Part shown: positions 17,069 through 26,422 of the stretch, one piece after another
Numbering within the stretch: position 1 is the stretch's first letter
How the letters are laid out: each line of letters begins with the position of its first letter
From: Pseudomonas laurylsulfativorans
Lineage (GTDB): Bacteria > Pseudomonadota > Gammaproteobacteria > Pseudomonadales > Pseudomonadaceae
Length of the DNA: 64,000 nucleotides
Assembly: GCF_002906155.1 (NCBI RefSeq)
Contig: NZ_MUJK01000018.1
Coordinates: forward strand, 1 to 64,000
Reading direction: 5' to 3'
Program-made: the position numbers and the translations under genes
Notes under the pieces: model-generated
Told to the model about the DNA's origin: nothing
What the model saw: only the letters and a program-made list of their open reading frames with translations
Databases searched by the model: none

Positions 17069-17551
17069 TTGGCTCTACAACGTCAGGACGTGTGTTTCAA
17101 ACAAGTAACAACTCAACTGGGACGTTTGTACCGCCTGTCAGACTCTGTAGTCGAAATAGATACAATCCCAGCAACTACGGCTAGCATTCGCGCCGGATTT
17201 CCGGCAGCTCAACTAGTTGACCAAAGAGTCAACAAGCAGGGAAATCTCATACAACTTGCCTTGCAGAGAACGAAATTGCGCGACGACAATAAAAACGATC
17301 GGGTCGTGGGTCTGGCGTGCGTTCATCTTACAAAGACGGAGCACTACCAACTCGACTGCTTTATCAAGCAATACATACAAACCCGCAACCTGCGATCTGT
17401 TCCCGATATCCATGAAATCCTGAGTTCAACCCTTGAACACTATCCGGGCAAACCGCCGGTGATGGTCAATGAACTGAACGCCTGGATCGACAAGACATTG
17501 GGATATCGCGCAGCCCACCCCGAATTTCCAGAGGTCCTGGAACAAGGGTGA
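17069..17551 (+). CDS. Low-GC orphan protein, function unknown
   Basis: Up to 160 residues if the TTG at 17069 starts it; no clear ribosome-binding site, so the true start may be further in (e.g. GTG at 17090). The region 17015-17553 is distinctly AT-richer and uses rarer codons than its neighbours, suggesting recent acquisition. The protein is soluble, mixed alpha/beta, with a C-terminal YRAAHPEFPEVLEQ; no family recognised. A 15-base-pair perfect terminator follows directly, which argues that the unit is transcribed. It could also be the remnant of a longer gene. Confidence 0.45.
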   Translation: MALQRQDVCFKQVTTQLGRLYRLSDSVVEIDTIPATTASIRAGFPAAQLVDQRVNKQGNLIQLALQRTKLRDDNKNDRVVGLACVHLTKTEHYQLDCFIKQYIQTRNLRSVPDIHEILSSTLEHYPGKPPVMVNELNAWIDKTLGYRAAHPEFPEVLEQG

Positions 17552-17553
17552 TC

Positions 17554-17590
17554 ACGACAAAGCCCCGCTCAAAAGGCGGGGCTTTGTCGT
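17554..17590. terminator. Strong Rho-independent terminator
   Basis: Perfect 15-base-pair stem ACGACAAAGCCCCGC / GCGGGGCTTTGTCGT around a 7-base loop, immediately after the orphan gene and before the convergent small gene at 17600. The stem contains the A- and T-tracts, so it works in both directions. Confidence 0.85.
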
Positions 17591-17599
17591 ATGCGCCGG

Positions 17600-17746
17600 T
17601 CAGAACTTGCGGTCAGGCTCTGACAGTTCCGTACCGTCGTCAGGATGCTTCCAGTCCGGTACCGAACGCTTCTGCTGCTCAATCTCTTCTTCCGTAGGTT
17701 CGTCCACGTCCTCTTCCGGGTCCGGACGCTTGGGTTCATTGGCCAT
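17600..17746 (-). CDS. Small acidic protein (48 residues), function unknown
   Basis: Translation gives MANEPKRPDPEEDVDEPTEEE, then IEQQKRSVPDWKHPDDGTEL, ending SEPDRKF: acidic, proline-rich and probably disordered. The ATG at 17746 is preceded by GAAGAGAGGTGAAC, a good ribosome-binding site. It lies downstream of azlD on the same strand. Proteins of this sort are widespread in Pseudomonas as unannotated or hypothetical entries. Confidence 0.6.
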   Translation of the reverse strand: MANEPKRPDPEEDVDEPTEEEIEQQKRSVPDWKHPDDGTELSEPDRKF

Positions 17747-17812
17747 GTTCACCTCTCTTCCTGAAGGGATCGCTCATCAACTTTAAGCGTAGAACAGATC
17801 GCCCTGCCCCGC

Positions 17813-18127
17813 TCACAGCCACCCGCGCAGCAAAAAGAAGAAGCCCATGCTCAACAACATGCTGAGCAACGTATTGCGCGTGTACAGCACCAGCCCGACC
17901 GCCACCAGCGAGCTGATCAGATAGGGGTTGTCCCAGTGCAGGTTCAGCTGTTTCTCCGGCATGAACACAATCGGCCCACAGATCGCAGTCAACATGCCCG
18001 GCACGGCAAACCCGAGGAACTGCCGGGCATTGCTGCTCAGGCGTACCGGCAGTCGCGGTTCCAGAAAAACATAGCGGTTGAGGAACACCAACACGCCCAT
18101 TCCGACAATCACAGCCCAGACCATCAT
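17813..18127 (-). CDS. azlD: AzlD family branched-chain amino acid exporter small subunit
   Basis: 104 residues with about four membrane segments (VWAVIVGMGVLVFLNRYVF, FLGFAVPGMLTAICGPIVF and two C-terminal ones), the usual length of AzlD/YgaH. It pairs with AzlC to export branched-chain amino acids or analogues. Its ATG overlaps the TGA of the azlC gene, so the two are translationally coupled. Confidence 0.82.
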   Translation of the reverse strand: MMVWAVIVGMGVLVFLNRYVFLEPRLPVRLSSNARQFLGFAVPGMLTAICGPIVFMPEKQLNLHWDNPYLISSLVAVGLVLYTRNTLLSMLLSMGFFFLLRGWL

Positions 18128-18822
18128 GTGCGTCCACCGTAGAATTTATTGCAGACAAACCCGGCGGTCATGCCCGCCAACCCCGACAGCACCAGCGCCG
18201 AGCCCCATTGCCAGTAGCTGAACAGCACCGAGCAGAACAGCGACACCGCCACGCACACCACAGTCGGCACATTGCGCACCACCGGGGTGATCAAGGCAAT
18301 GAAGGTGGCCGCGATGGAGAAATCCAGGCCAAGGTGTTCAAGGCCGGGAATGCTGCTGCCGAGCACAATGCCTGCCAGGGTGAAGAGGTTCCAGGCGATA
18401 TAGAACGTCAGGCCGACACCCAAGGCGTACCAACGGTTGAATTGCTGTTTGTCGTGCTGGCTGGTCAGGGCGAACAGCTCATCGGTGAGCAAGAACCCCA
18501 GCCCCGCACGCCAGCGCCCCGGCAACGGAGAAATCACCGAGCGCAGGCTCATCCCGTAGAGCAAATGCTGGGAGGTCAGCAGCAAGGTGGTGAGCAAGAT
18601 CGAAAAAATCCCGGCACCGCCCTTGAGCATGCCGATGGCCACCAGTTGCGCGGCACCGGCAAACACAATGCTCGACAGGCCCTGGCCTTGCAGGGGTGTG
18701 AGGTTGGCTTCAATGGCCATGGAACCGGCCAGCAAGCCCCAGGGCGCGGTGGCCAGGGACAGCGGCATGATCGCTGCGGCCCCGCGCAGAAAGGCGCTGC
18801 GCGGCATGAGTGAGTTGGGCAT
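18124..18822 (-). CDS. azlC: AzlC family branched-chain amino acid exporter large subunit
   Basis: 232 residues, hydrophobic, five to six membrane segments. Family signatures are RGAAAIMPLSLATAPWGLLAG near the N-terminus and SIVFAGAAQLVAIGML, then LLTDELFALTS in the middle. Together with the overlapping azlD it forms a two-gene exporter unit read leftward, divergent from a diguanylate cyclase gene. Confidence 0.88.
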   Translation of the reverse strand: MPNSLMPRSAFLRGAAAIMPLSLATAPWGLLAGSMAIEANLTPLQGQGLSSIVFAGAAQLVAIGMLKGGAGIFSILLTTLLLTSQHLLYGMSLRSVISPLPGRWRAGLGFLLTDELFALTSQHDKQQFNRWYALGVGLTFYIAWNLFTLAGIVLGSSIPGLEHLGLDFSIAATFIALITPVVRNVPTVVCVAVSLFCSVLFSYWQWGSALVLSGLAGMTAGFVCNKFYGGRT

Positions 18823-18990
18823 GACGTTCTACAGACAGGGAAAGACCTGAGACTGTGCCAGCACTCGCGGCCGAAGGCTTGAACAATCTTGCTCACTGAT
18901 ACGACTGCATGCCATTCATCGGCTACCCGCTTGATTCGCCTCGGTGGTAGCAACATGATGGCGCTGCATTTTCATCGAGGCCGGCCCTTC

Positions 18991-19926
18991 ATGAGTTCAG
19001 TCGAAACCGACAGCGACGTTTACAAAACCCTGCTTGAGTCGACCAAGGCCATTCCCTGGCGCATCGACTGGAAAACCATGACGTTCAGTTACATCGGGCC
19101 ACAGATCGAAGAACTGCTGGGCTGGAAGCAGCACAGCTGGGCTTCGGTCAATGATTGGGTCGAGCGCATGCACCCGGATGACCGCAACTACGTGATGGAC
19201 TTCTGTGTCTCACAATCGCGGGCCGGCATTGATCACGAGGCCGACTATCGCGCGCTGACCGAAAGCGGCGAGTACGTGTGGATCCGCGATGTGGTGCACG
19301 TGGTGCGCAAGGACGGTGAAGTCGAGGCGCTGGTGGGTTTCATGTTCGATATCAGCGAGCGCAAGAAAACCGAAGAACACCTGATCCGCCTGCAAAAGCA
19401 GCTTGAAGAGTATTCCTTCCAGGACGGCCTGACCGGCATCGCCAACCGGCGCATGTTCGACACCGTGCTGGAACGCGAGTGGAACGCTGCCCAACGCACC
19501 GGCTTGCCGTTGTCGGTGATCGTGCTGGATATCGATTACTTCAAGCAGTACAACGACCATTACGGCCACATCAAGGGCGACGATTGCCTGCGCCGCGTCG
19601 CGCAAACCCTGTCGATGGCTGCCAACCGACCGCGGGATTTCATCGCCCGGATCGGCGGTGAAGAGTTTGTCTGGCTGCTGCCGGAAACCGATGCCGAGTC
19701 CGCGCGGCTGGTGGCGCACAAGTGCCTGCACCTGATTCGCCAACAGCAGATCCCCCATGAATTTTCGAACGTTTCGCGGCTGTTGAGTATCAGCCTCGGC
19801 GTCGGCACCACCCTGGCATCGATGCATGTGACGGCCCTGGAATTCGTCGAACAGGTCGATCACCTGCTCTACAAGGCCAAGCACAATGGCCGCATGCGCG
19901 CTGAGTTCGCTGACTTTCGTGATTGA
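18991..19926 (+). CDS. PAS domain-containing diguanylate cyclase
   Basis: 312 residues from the ATG at 18991 (GAGG 10 bases upstream; ATGs at 18955 and 18889 are alternatives). A PAS domain of the PAS_3 type (IPWRIDWKTMTFSYIGPQIEELLGW to GFMFDISERK) is followed by a GGDEF domain: DGLTGIANRR, the catalytic GGEEF motif (ARIGGEEFVWL), and an upstream RxxD inhibitory site (RPRD) at the canonical five-residue distance, so product inhibition by c-di-GMP is expected. No membrane segments: a cytoplasmic sensor. Confidence 0.9.
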   Translation: MSSVETDSDVYKTLLESTKAIPWRIDWKTMTFSYIGPQIEELLGWKQHSWASVNDWVERMHPDDRNYVMDFCVSQSRAGIDHEADYRALTESGEYVWIRDVVHVVRKDGEVEALVGFMFDISERKKTEEHLIRLQKQLEEYSFQDGLTGIANRRMFDTVLEREWNAAQRTGLPLSVIVLDIDYFKQYNDHYGHIKGDDCLRRVAQTLSMAANRPRDFIARIGGEEFVWLLPETDAESARLVAHKCLHLIRQQQIPHEFSNVSRLLSISLGVGTTLASMHVTALEFVEQVDHLLYKAKHNGRMRAEFADFRD

Positions 19927-20211
19927 CAAACGGCGCGCCGGCTTTTAAAACTGGACGCCTCACTCAGGGTGTAAGCACGTATGTCCGCAACCTTCGACCT
20001 CAACACTTCCGTCATTGGCTTGATTGCCAAGGCGCAAGGTTGCGTTGCGAACACCCTCAAATCGAAGAAACAGTCGCTCATGTGACCGGGGCGCGCTGTC
20101 CCGTCAGATGAGCTGACAGGACATTGAGCGCGACGGACCACCCTCCCCTTGCTTACTCTCCCTCTACGCTCCTGACGGTGACGAAATCGGTCAACCATCA
20201 GGAGAAAGTGC

Positions 20212-21087
20212 ATGTCTGCGTTTCAAGGTATCTGGGTTCCACTGGTCACACCGTTTCACAACGGTGCCATCGATTTCGCCGGCTTGCGCCGGCTGGTCAG
20301 CCATTTGCTGGAGAGCGGCGTCGACGGCCTCATCGTTTGCGGCACCACCGGCGAACCGGCGGCGATGGGCAAACTTGAGCAACTGGCGGTGCTCGATGCG
20401 GTGCTGGAGCTGGCGCCTGCGCAACAGGTGGTCATGGGCCTGGCCGGTAACAACCTCAGCGAGTTGTTGCAGTTGCAGAGCGAGATCCTCAAGCGACCAG
20501 TGGCTGGCCTGCTGGTGCCGGCGCCGTATTACATCCGTCCGTCCCAGGCCGGTCTCGAAGTGTTTTTCCGCACGGTCGCCGATGCCTCCAGCGTTCCGCT
20601 GATTCTCTACGACATCCCATACCGTACCGGCGTGGCCTTCGAGCAGGCGACCCTGCTCAATATCGTCGCCCACGAGCGCATCGTCGCCATCAAGGATTGC
20701 GGCGGTAACTTCTCGAACACCCTCGCCTTGCTCAACAGCGGCCAGGTCGATGTGCTGTGCGGTGAAGACAACCAGATCTTCAACGCCCTGTGCCTGGGCG
20801 CCAAAGGCGCGATTGCCGCGTCGGCGCATGTCCATCCCGAACTGTTCGTGCAGTTGTACCAGCAGATCCGCGACAACCGGTTGGCGGATGGCCGCGCCAC
20901 ATTTTTCCGTTTGCTGCCGCTGATCAACAGCCTGTTCCTGGAGCCCAACCCGGCCCCGGTGAAAACCGCGCTGGCCCTGCAAGGCTTGATCGGTGATGAA
21001 CTGCGTGCACCGATGCAACGCAGCAGCGAATCGATGACCGAACGCTTGAAAGGCGTGCTCAGCGCATTGGAGCGCGACAATCGATAG
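20212..21087 (+). CDS. DapA-family aldolase (4-hydroxy-tetrahydrodipicolinate synthase-like)
   Basis: 291 residues, TIM barrel of the NAL/DapA superfamily. The catalytic residues match E. coli DapA almost by number: T45-T46 (CGTTGEPA), Y133 and R138 (ILYDIPYRTG) and Schiff-base lysine K161 (VAIKDCGGN). It probably condenses pyruvate with aspartate semialdehyde or acts on a related 2-keto acid; a main dapA usually sits with a bamC gene, so this stand-alone copy may be a paralogue. AGGAGA lies 7-8 bases before the ATG. The 19927-20211 gap upstream holds no gene I can support. Confidence 0.85.
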   Translation: MSAFQGIWVPLVTPFHNGAIDFAGLRRLVSHLLESGVDGLIVCGTTGEPAAMGKLEQLAVLDAVLELAPAQQVVMGLAGNNLSELLQLQSEILKRPVAGLLVPAPYYIRPSQAGLEVFFRTVADASSVPLILYDIPYRTGVAFEQATLLNIVAHERIVAIKDCGGNFSNTLALLNSGQVDVLCGEDNQIFNALCLGAKGAIAASAHVHPELFVQLYQQIRDNRLADGRATFFRLLPLINSLFLEPNPAPVKTALALQGLIGDELRAPMQRSSESMTERLKGVLSALERDNR

Positions 21088-21147
21088 AGCCCCCGCCAAC
21101 GGCCCGAGTACCATGGAGCGATTCGTTCAGCCTTCAGGGGCACCGAC

Positions 21148-21522
21148 ATGCTGTACCGAATCGCCGCAGACGGGCTGATGCTGTTTCACTTGCTGTTCAT
21201 CGTGTTTGTGTTGTTCGGCGGGTTGCTGGTGCTCAAATGGCGCCACCTGATCTGGTGGCATCCGCCGGCCGCGCTGTGGGGTATGGCGGTGGAGTTCTTC
21301 CACCTGCCCTGCCCACTGACCGACTGGGAAAACCGCATGCGCCAAGAGGCCGGGCAAAGCGGCTATGGCGGTGGGTTCATCGAGCATTACATTTGGCCGG
21401 TGATTTATCCGGCGGGCCTGACGCCCGGGATTCAACTGGGGTTGGGCAGCGTGGTGTTGGTGATCAATTTTCTGGTCTATCTGCGACACTTCAGGCAATG
21501 GCGTTTGCGCCGAACGTCCTGA
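21148..21522 (+). CDS. DUF2784 family membrane protein
   Basis: 124 residues, three hydrophobic segments. Conserved HLLFIVFVLFGGLLVLKW, then LWGMAVEFFHLPCPLTDWEN and a G-GFIEHYIWPVIYP segment mark DUF2784. Function unknown. It follows the DapA-like gene by 60 bases on the same strand and may be cotranscribed. Confidence 0.8.
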   Translation: MLYRIAADGLMLFHLLFIVFVLFGGLLVLKWRHLIWWHPPAALWGMAVEFFHLPCPLTDWENRMRQEAGQSGYGGGFIEHYIWPVIYPAGLTPGIQLGLGSVVLVINFLVYLRHFRQWRLRRTS

Positions 21523-21525
21523 ATC

Positions 21526-21607
21526 TGTAGGAGCTGGCTTGCCAGCGATGGATCGGGAATCTTGCATCGCACTTGCGGACGTCATCGCCGGCAAGCCGGC
21601 TCCTACA
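21526..21607. repeat. REPIN (TGTAGGAGCTGGCTTGCC class)
   Basis: Inverted pair TGTAGGAGCTGGCTTGCCAGCGATGG and its partner ending GCCGGCTCCTACA, a third REP subfamily in the window. Located between the DUF2784 gene and the LysR gene. Confidence 0.85.
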
Positions 21608-21638
21608 GGGTTGCGATTTTCGTTTGAGGATTTTGCAC

Positions 21639-22556
21639 ATGCTGTCGACCGAAGACCTGGCGCTGCTCGAAGCGATCCGCGAAACCGGCAGCCTGTCGCG
21701 GGCGGCGGCGCACCTGGGCAAGGCGCCGTCGACCGTGTCCTATGCGGCGCGGCAACTGGAGGAGCGCTTCGATGCGTTGTTGTTCGACCGCCGCCGCTAC
21801 CGTTTGCAACTGACCCCGGCGGGCGAGTTGCTGGTCAACGAAGCGGCGCGGCTGATGCAGGACGTCTCGCGCCTGACCCAACGGGTCCAGCAAGTCGCCA
21901 ATGGCTGGGAGAGCCGCTTGTGGATCGTCACCGACGAACTGCTGGAGTTCGAGACCCTGATCCCGGTGATCGACGAATTCGACGCGCTGCAATCCGGCGT
22001 ACCGCTGCGCATCACCCAGGAAGTACTCAAAGGGGTCTGGGAGGCCCTGCGCGAAGGCCGTGCGGACCTGGTCATTGGCGCCACCAATGAACCACCGGCC
22101 ATTGCAAACTTGCGCTGGATGCAACTGGGGGAAATGGAATGGGTGTTTGCGGTGTCGCCCAAACACCCGCTGGCCAAGGCCAAGGGCCCGATTACCCGGG
22201 CCATGGTCGCGCAGCATCGGGCCATTGTCGTGGCTGACTCCTCCAGAGTCACCGAGGGCAGCACCTACGGCGTCACCGGCGGGCAAACGGTGCTGGCCGT
22301 GCCGACCATGCGCGCGAAAATCCTCGCCCAGTGCAATGCGCTGGGGGTGGGTTGGCTGCCGCGGCACCGGGTTGGCTCGCTGCTGAAAAACGGCACGCTG
22401 ATCGAGAAGCCGATGGCCGACCCGCGCGAGCCAAACATCCTGTACGCCGGCTGGCGTGGGGACCATGACGGTCGCGCCTTGGGCTGGTGGCTGGAGCAGC
22501 TGAAAAAACCCTACCTGGCCACCCGACTGGTTCAGGGAACAGACCGGTTTACTTGA
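21639..22556 (+). CDS. LysR family transcriptional regulator
   Basis: 305 residues. Winged helix-turn-helix at the N-terminus (LALLEAIRETGSLSRAAAHL, GKAPSTVSYAARQLEERF), then a periplasmic-binding-like effector domain (ADLVIGATNEPPAIANLRW; FAVSPKHPLAKAKGP). GAGGA 8 bases before the ATG at 21639 fixes the start. No divergent partner gene; target unknown. Confidence 0.85.
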   Translation: MLSTEDLALLEAIRETGSLSRAAAHLGKAPSTVSYAARQLEERFDALLFDRRRYRLQLTPAGELLVNEAARLMQDVSRLTQRVQQVANGWESRLWIVTDELLEFETLIPVIDEFDALQSGVPLRITQEVLKGVWEALREGRADLVIGATNEPPAIANLRWMQLGEMEWVFAVSPKHPLAKAKGPITRAMVAQHRAIVVADSSRVTEGSTYGVTGGQTVLAVPTMRAKILAQCNALGVGWLPRHRVGSLLKNGTLIEKPMADPREPNILYAGWRGDHDGRALGWWLEQLKKPYLATRLVQGTDRFT

Positions 22557-22566
22557 CACCTGACGT

Positions 22567-24111
22567 TCAGTTGGCAATCACGCTCATGTTCCGCCCACTG
22601 GCCTTGGCCACGTACAGCGCCTTGTCTGCTGCACCCATCAGTTCTTCGGGGCGGACCTGGGACGCGGTATTGCAGGCACACACGCCAACGCTGACGGTCA
22701 CGGCGCCTTCCGGGCTGTCACTGTGGGCAATGTCGGCCTGCAGCACCGCGCGGCGAATTTTCTCCGCCACCAGAAATGCCCCCACGTAGTCGGTGCCGGG
22801 CAGCACCACGGCGAACTCTTCGCCACCATAACGGGCGGCCAGGTCACCGGGGCGCTTGATGTTGTCCGTGATGATCGCACTGACCTTGCGCAAACACTCA
22901 TCACCGGCCAGGTGGCCGTAGCGGTCATTGAAGGGTTTGAAATGATCGACATCGATCATCAGCAGCGCCAGCTCGGTCTGGTTGCGTCGGGCGCGGCCCA
23001 TTTCGGCATCGATGAAAGCGTCGAGCTGACGCCGGTTGGCCAGCCCTGTCAGCGCGTCCTCCAGGGCCAGGCCTTCGAGGTTGCGATTGACCGCCAGGAG
23101 CTTGTCCTGGGTGTCCAGCAACTCGACCTGCACCAGGTTCTGCTGCTTCATCAGCTTGATCAGTCGGAACCCCAATACGCCGAGAACACTCAGCAACAGC
23201 GCGACGATGCCGGCGCTGAGCAGGGTTTCCCGGCGCCAACTGGCCAGCACTTCATCCTTGTTCAACGCGGTAAACACGATCAGCGGATAACCCTCGACCC
23301 GACGATAGCCTATCACCCGCTCGACACCGTCGATGACCGACGTGATCGTGGCCGTGCCCGCATCGCCCTTGGGCAACAACTGAGTGAACAACGGGCTCTT
23401 GGCCAGACTGGTGCCGATCTCCGTCTCCTTGAAGGGCCTGCGAATGACAATGCTGGCATTGTCGGCGATCAGGTTGATCACCCCGTTACTGCCCATGTCG
23501 ATGCTGTCGTAGAGCTGCAGGAAATGACTGAGGTAAATCGTCGCCAGCGCCACCCCGGCAAAGCTACCGTCGGGATGATTGACCCGGCGCGACACCGTCA
23601 CGATCCACTCACCGCTCGAACGGCTCTTGATCGACGGCCCGATGTGCGGCCCGCGACTGGGGTTGTCGCGATGGAAAATGAAGTATTCGCGGTCGGAATT
23701 GTTGACGCCGGTCTGGCCGGCGCCATTGGAATTGGCGATCCACTGACCTTTTTCGTCGAAAACGAACAAGCCGTGGAGCTGGCTCAACTCACCGCGCTGA
23801 GCGTAGAGCAATTGCGGCAGCCGGGATTGATCCACGCCGTCGTGTTCCAGACGATCGACCAGGGTAAACAGCAGCGTATCGGCCTGCTTGATCGTTGCCC
23901 GCGCTTGCGATGCCAGGGTCTGCGCAAGGTTGGACATCGCCACTTCCTTGTCATGCAGCTGGTACTGGCGTGAACTCCAGGCCTCCCAGATCACGATAAT
24001 CATCATCGACAGGCACACCGCCACCAGCAGTATCACCGCCGAGCGGACTTTGAGCCGGGGCACGGCTGGCCGAAGCATTTGAATATGATCGTTGATCGAT
24101 GGATGTCCCAT
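22567..24111 (-). CDS. Membrane-anchored dCache diguanylate cyclase
   Basis: 514 residues. An N-terminal membrane segment (SAVILLVAVCLSMMIIVIW, about 23-41) and a second near residue 295 (LLSAGIVALLLSVLGVLGF) enclose a periplasmic double-Cache sensor region with the typical DREYFIFHRDNPSRGPHIG. The GGDEF domain follows: DALTGLANRR, RYGGEEFAVVLPG and an RxxD inhibitory site (RPGD) five residues before it. It should make c-di-GMP in response to a small external ligand. AGGGAG precedes the ATG by 4 bases. Confidence 0.9.
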   Translation of the reverse strand: MGHPSINDHIQMLRPAVPRLKVRSAVILLVAVCLSMMIIVIWEAWSSRQYQLHDKEVAMSNLAQTLASQARATIKQADTLLFTLVDRLEHDGVDQSRLPQLLYAQRGELSQLHGLFVFDEKGQWIANSNGAGQTGVNNSDREYFIFHRDNPSRGPHIGPSIKSRSSGEWIVTVSRRVNHPDGSFAGVALATIYLSHFLQLYDSIDMGSNGVINLIADNASIVIRRPFKETEIGTSLAKSPLFTQLLPKGDAGTATITSVIDGVERVIGYRRVEGYPLIVFTALNKDEVLASWRRETLLSAGIVALLLSVLGVLGFRLIKLMKQQNLVQVELLDTQDKLLAVNRNLEGLALEDALTGLANRRQLDAFIDAEMGRARRNQTELALLMIDVDHFKPFNDRYGHLAGDECLRKVSAIITDNIKRPGDLAARYGGEEFAVVLPGTDYVGAFLVAEKIRRAVLQADIAHSDSPEGAVTVSVGVCACNTASQVRPEELMGAADKALYVAKASGRNMSVIAN

Positions 24112-24196
24112 GGTGCTCCCTGGGTGTCTATGACAGGGCGAGCCGTCCTGACCGCCGTTTTTTGCTCACTATGCCCGATCCGGGCTCGCAATGATG

Positions 24197-24724
24197 TTAG
24201 CGCGATGCCTGCTTTACCGCCTCCAGCCACGCCGGATCCAGCCGTATCTGTTCGGTTTCGATGCCCTGCGCTTGCATCCGTTCCTTGTGCTGGTCCATTT
24301 CACGGATCAACTGGGCGTGGTCGCTGGAGTTGCCATCGAGCTGATGCATCTGGTTCAAGCCCAAATGGTAGAAACGCAACAGCTTCATCGCAACCGGATC
24401 ACCCCGCTCCACGGCCGCCGTTACATGATGCATGACATTGGTGATGCTCATCAGGCTGCGCTTGAGTTGCCAACTGTAGACCGCAGGCTTCATCCATTCC
24501 TGGCGCCAGAACACTTTGCGCATCAGCGCCGCCATCGCCAGCACCGCGACAAACACGCCACCGACGTTGAACCGCAGGTTGTCGCCCCCCGGCGTGCCGA
24601 ACAGTGCCACCGCCACCGAGGACAACAGCATCGCCAGCGCGAGAAAGATCAGGGCGATGATGACCGTGCTGCGCCGCGTCTGTTGCCGGTAGGTGTCGGC
24701 GTTCATCGGCTGGATTTCGAACAT
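24197..24724 (-). CDS. DUF3087 family membrane protein
   Basis: 175 residues from the ATG at 24724 (MFEIQPMNADTYRQQTRR). Two membrane segments (VIIALIFLALAMLLSSVAVAL and VGGVFVAVLAMAALM) are followed by a long soluble helical part with a conserved YHLGLNQMHQLDGNSSD. This is the DUF3087 arrangement; function unknown. The frame is open another 36 codons upstream, but those residues are not family-like. Confidence 0.72.
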   Translation of the reverse strand: MFEIQPMNADTYRQQTRRSTVIIALIFLALAMLLSSVAVALFGTPGGDNLRFNVGGVFVAVLAMAALMRKVFWRQEWMKPAVYSWQLKRSLMSITNVMHHVTAAVERGDPVAMKLLRFYHLGLNQMHQLDGNSSDHAQLIREMDQHKERMQAQGIETEQIRLDPAWLEAVKQASR

Positions 24725-24958
24725 TGCGTCGGGTTTCCTGAGCTTCAATGGTAAAAAGGGGTCTGAGGCAAAAAGACTGCGGGCCATTATCGCCTCTGCG
24801 AAGGATTTAGCTATGCTGGGGCTCCTTTTCATCTTTTCATCGTCAAGCGAGGGACATGGCGAGACCGCGCAGTTCGTGCCATCTTCTTTTATGAATACAC
24901 ATTATTCGGATGCCATTCGTTGTTGCTGTGTGAATGACATCGTTTTAAGGATTATTGA

Positions 24959-26332
24959 ATGACCCAACGCCAAGTTATCAACGCCTCCGTCAGTCCCAAA
25001 GGCAGCCTGGAAACGCTCTCGCAACGAGAAGTCCAGCAATTGAGCGAAGCCGGTTCCGGCAGCACCTACACCCTCTTCCGCCAGTGCGCCCTGGCCATCC
25101 TCAACACCGGCGCCCATGTCGACAACGCCAAGACCATCCTTGAAGCCTATAAGGATTTTGAAATCCGCATTCACCAGCAGGACCGCGGCGTACGCCTGGA
25201 ACTGCTGAACGCCCCGGCCGACGCCTTCGTCGACGGCGAAATGATCGCCAGTACCCGGGAAATGCTGTTCAGCGCCCTGCGTGACATCGTCTACACCGAA
25301 AACGAACTCGACAGCCAACGCATCGACCTGAGCAACTCCCAGGGCATCAGCGACTACGTCTTCCACCTGCTGCGCAACGCCCGCACCCTGCGTCCCGGCG
25401 TCGAGCCGAAGATCGTGGTGTGCTGGGGCGGGCACTCGATCAACACCGAAGAGTACAAATACACCAAGAAAGTCGGCCACGAACTGGGCCTGCGCAGCCT
25501 GGACATCTGCACCGGTTGCGGTCCCGGCGTGATGAAAGGCCCGATGAAAGGCGCGACCATCGCCCACGCCAAGCAACGCATCCACGGCGGCCGCTACCTG
25601 GGCCTGACCGAACCTGGGATCATCGCCGCCGAAGCGCCGAACCCGATCGTCAACGAACTGGTGATCCTGCCGGACATCGAAAAACGCCTGGAAGCCTTCG
25701 TCCGTGTCGGCCACGGCATCATCATCTTCCCGGGCGGCGCCGGGACGGCCGAAGAGTTCCTGTACCTGCTGGGCATCCTGATGCACCCGGACAATAAAGG
25801 CCTGCCCTTCCCGGTCATCCTCACCGGGCCGAAACACGCCGCGCCGTACCTGGAACAACTGGACGCGTTCGTCGGCGCCACCCTGGGCGACGCCGCCAAG
25901 CAGCACTACCAGATCATCATCGATAACCCGGCCGAGGTGGCACGGCAGATGACCTTGGGCCTCAAGGCGGTCAAGCAGTTCCGCCGCGAGCGCAACGATG
26001 CTTTCCACTTCAACTGGCTGCTGAAAATCGACGAAGGCTTCCAGCGCCCGTTCGACCCGACCCACGAAAACATGGCCAGCCTGAAACTGAGCCTCGACCT
26101 GCCGGCCCACGAACTGGCGGCCAACCTGCGCCGCGCGTTCTCCGGCATCGTCGCCGGCAACGTCAAGGACAAGGGCATCCGCCTGATCGAAGAACACGGG
26201 CCGTACCAGATCCGTGGCGACGCGGCGATCATGCAACCGCTGGAGCTGCTGCTCAAAGCCTTCGTCGCCCAGCACCGGATGAAACTGCCGGGCGGCGCGG
26301 CGTATGTGCCGTGTTATCGAGTGGTGGCGTAA
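24959..26332 (+). CDS. ppnN: Nucleotide 5'-monophosphate nucleosidase PpnN
   Basis: 457 residues, full length for PpnN (YgdH). It hydrolyses purine and pyrimidine nucleoside monophosphates to base and ribose 5-phosphate and is controlled by (p)ppGpp in E. coli. The central LOG-family Rossmann domain has the nucleotide-binding CTGCGPGVMKGPMKGA and the PGGxGTxxE motif (IIFPGGAGTAEEF) with the catalytic Arg/Glu region; N- and C-terminal flanking domains are present. Monocistronic. Confidence 0.92.
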   Translation: MTQRQVINASVSPKGSLETLSQREVQQLSEAGSGSTYTLFRQCALAILNTGAHVDNAKTILEAYKDFEIRIHQQDRGVRLELLNAPADAFVDGEMIASTREMLFSALRDIVYTENELDSQRIDLSNSQGISDYVFHLLRNARTLRPGVEPKIVVCWGGHSINTEEYKYTKKVGHELGLRSLDICTGCGPGVMKGPMKGATIAHAKQRIHGGRYLGLTEPGIIAAEAPNPIVNELVILPDIEKRLEAFVRVGHGIIIFPGGAGTAEEFLYLLGILMHPDNKGLPFPVILTGPKHAAPYLEQLDAFVGATLGDAAKQHYQIIIDNPAEVARQMTLGLKAVKQFRRERNDAFHFNWLLKIDEGFQRPFDPTHENMASLKLSLDLPAHELAANLRRAFSGIVAGNVKDKGIRLIEEHGPYQIRGDAAIMQPLELLLKAFVAQHRMKLPGGAAYVPCYRVVA

Positions 26333-26371
26333 CCCTTTCGGCAGCGCTATGCCGATGTAAGCCTTGCCGTC

Positions 26372-26399
26372 GCGAGCCGCAGCGAAAGCTGCGGCTCGC
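26372..26399. terminator. GC-rich hairpin after ppnN
   Basis: Perfect 11-base-pair stem GCGAGCCGCAG / CTGCGGCTCGC with loop CGAAAG, 40 bases after the ppnN stop. It lacks a clean T-run (TACTTCTAT follows), so it may be a weak terminator or an mRNA-end stabiliser. Confidence 0.5.
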
Positions 26400-26422
26400 T
26401 TACTTCTATGGAAAGAAAAAAC

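Noticed and set aside
19981..20085. 34-codon open frame MSATFDLNTSVIGLIAKAQG... between the cyclase and DapA-like genes
   Set aside because: No ribosome-binding site and no family; too short to support without conservation data.
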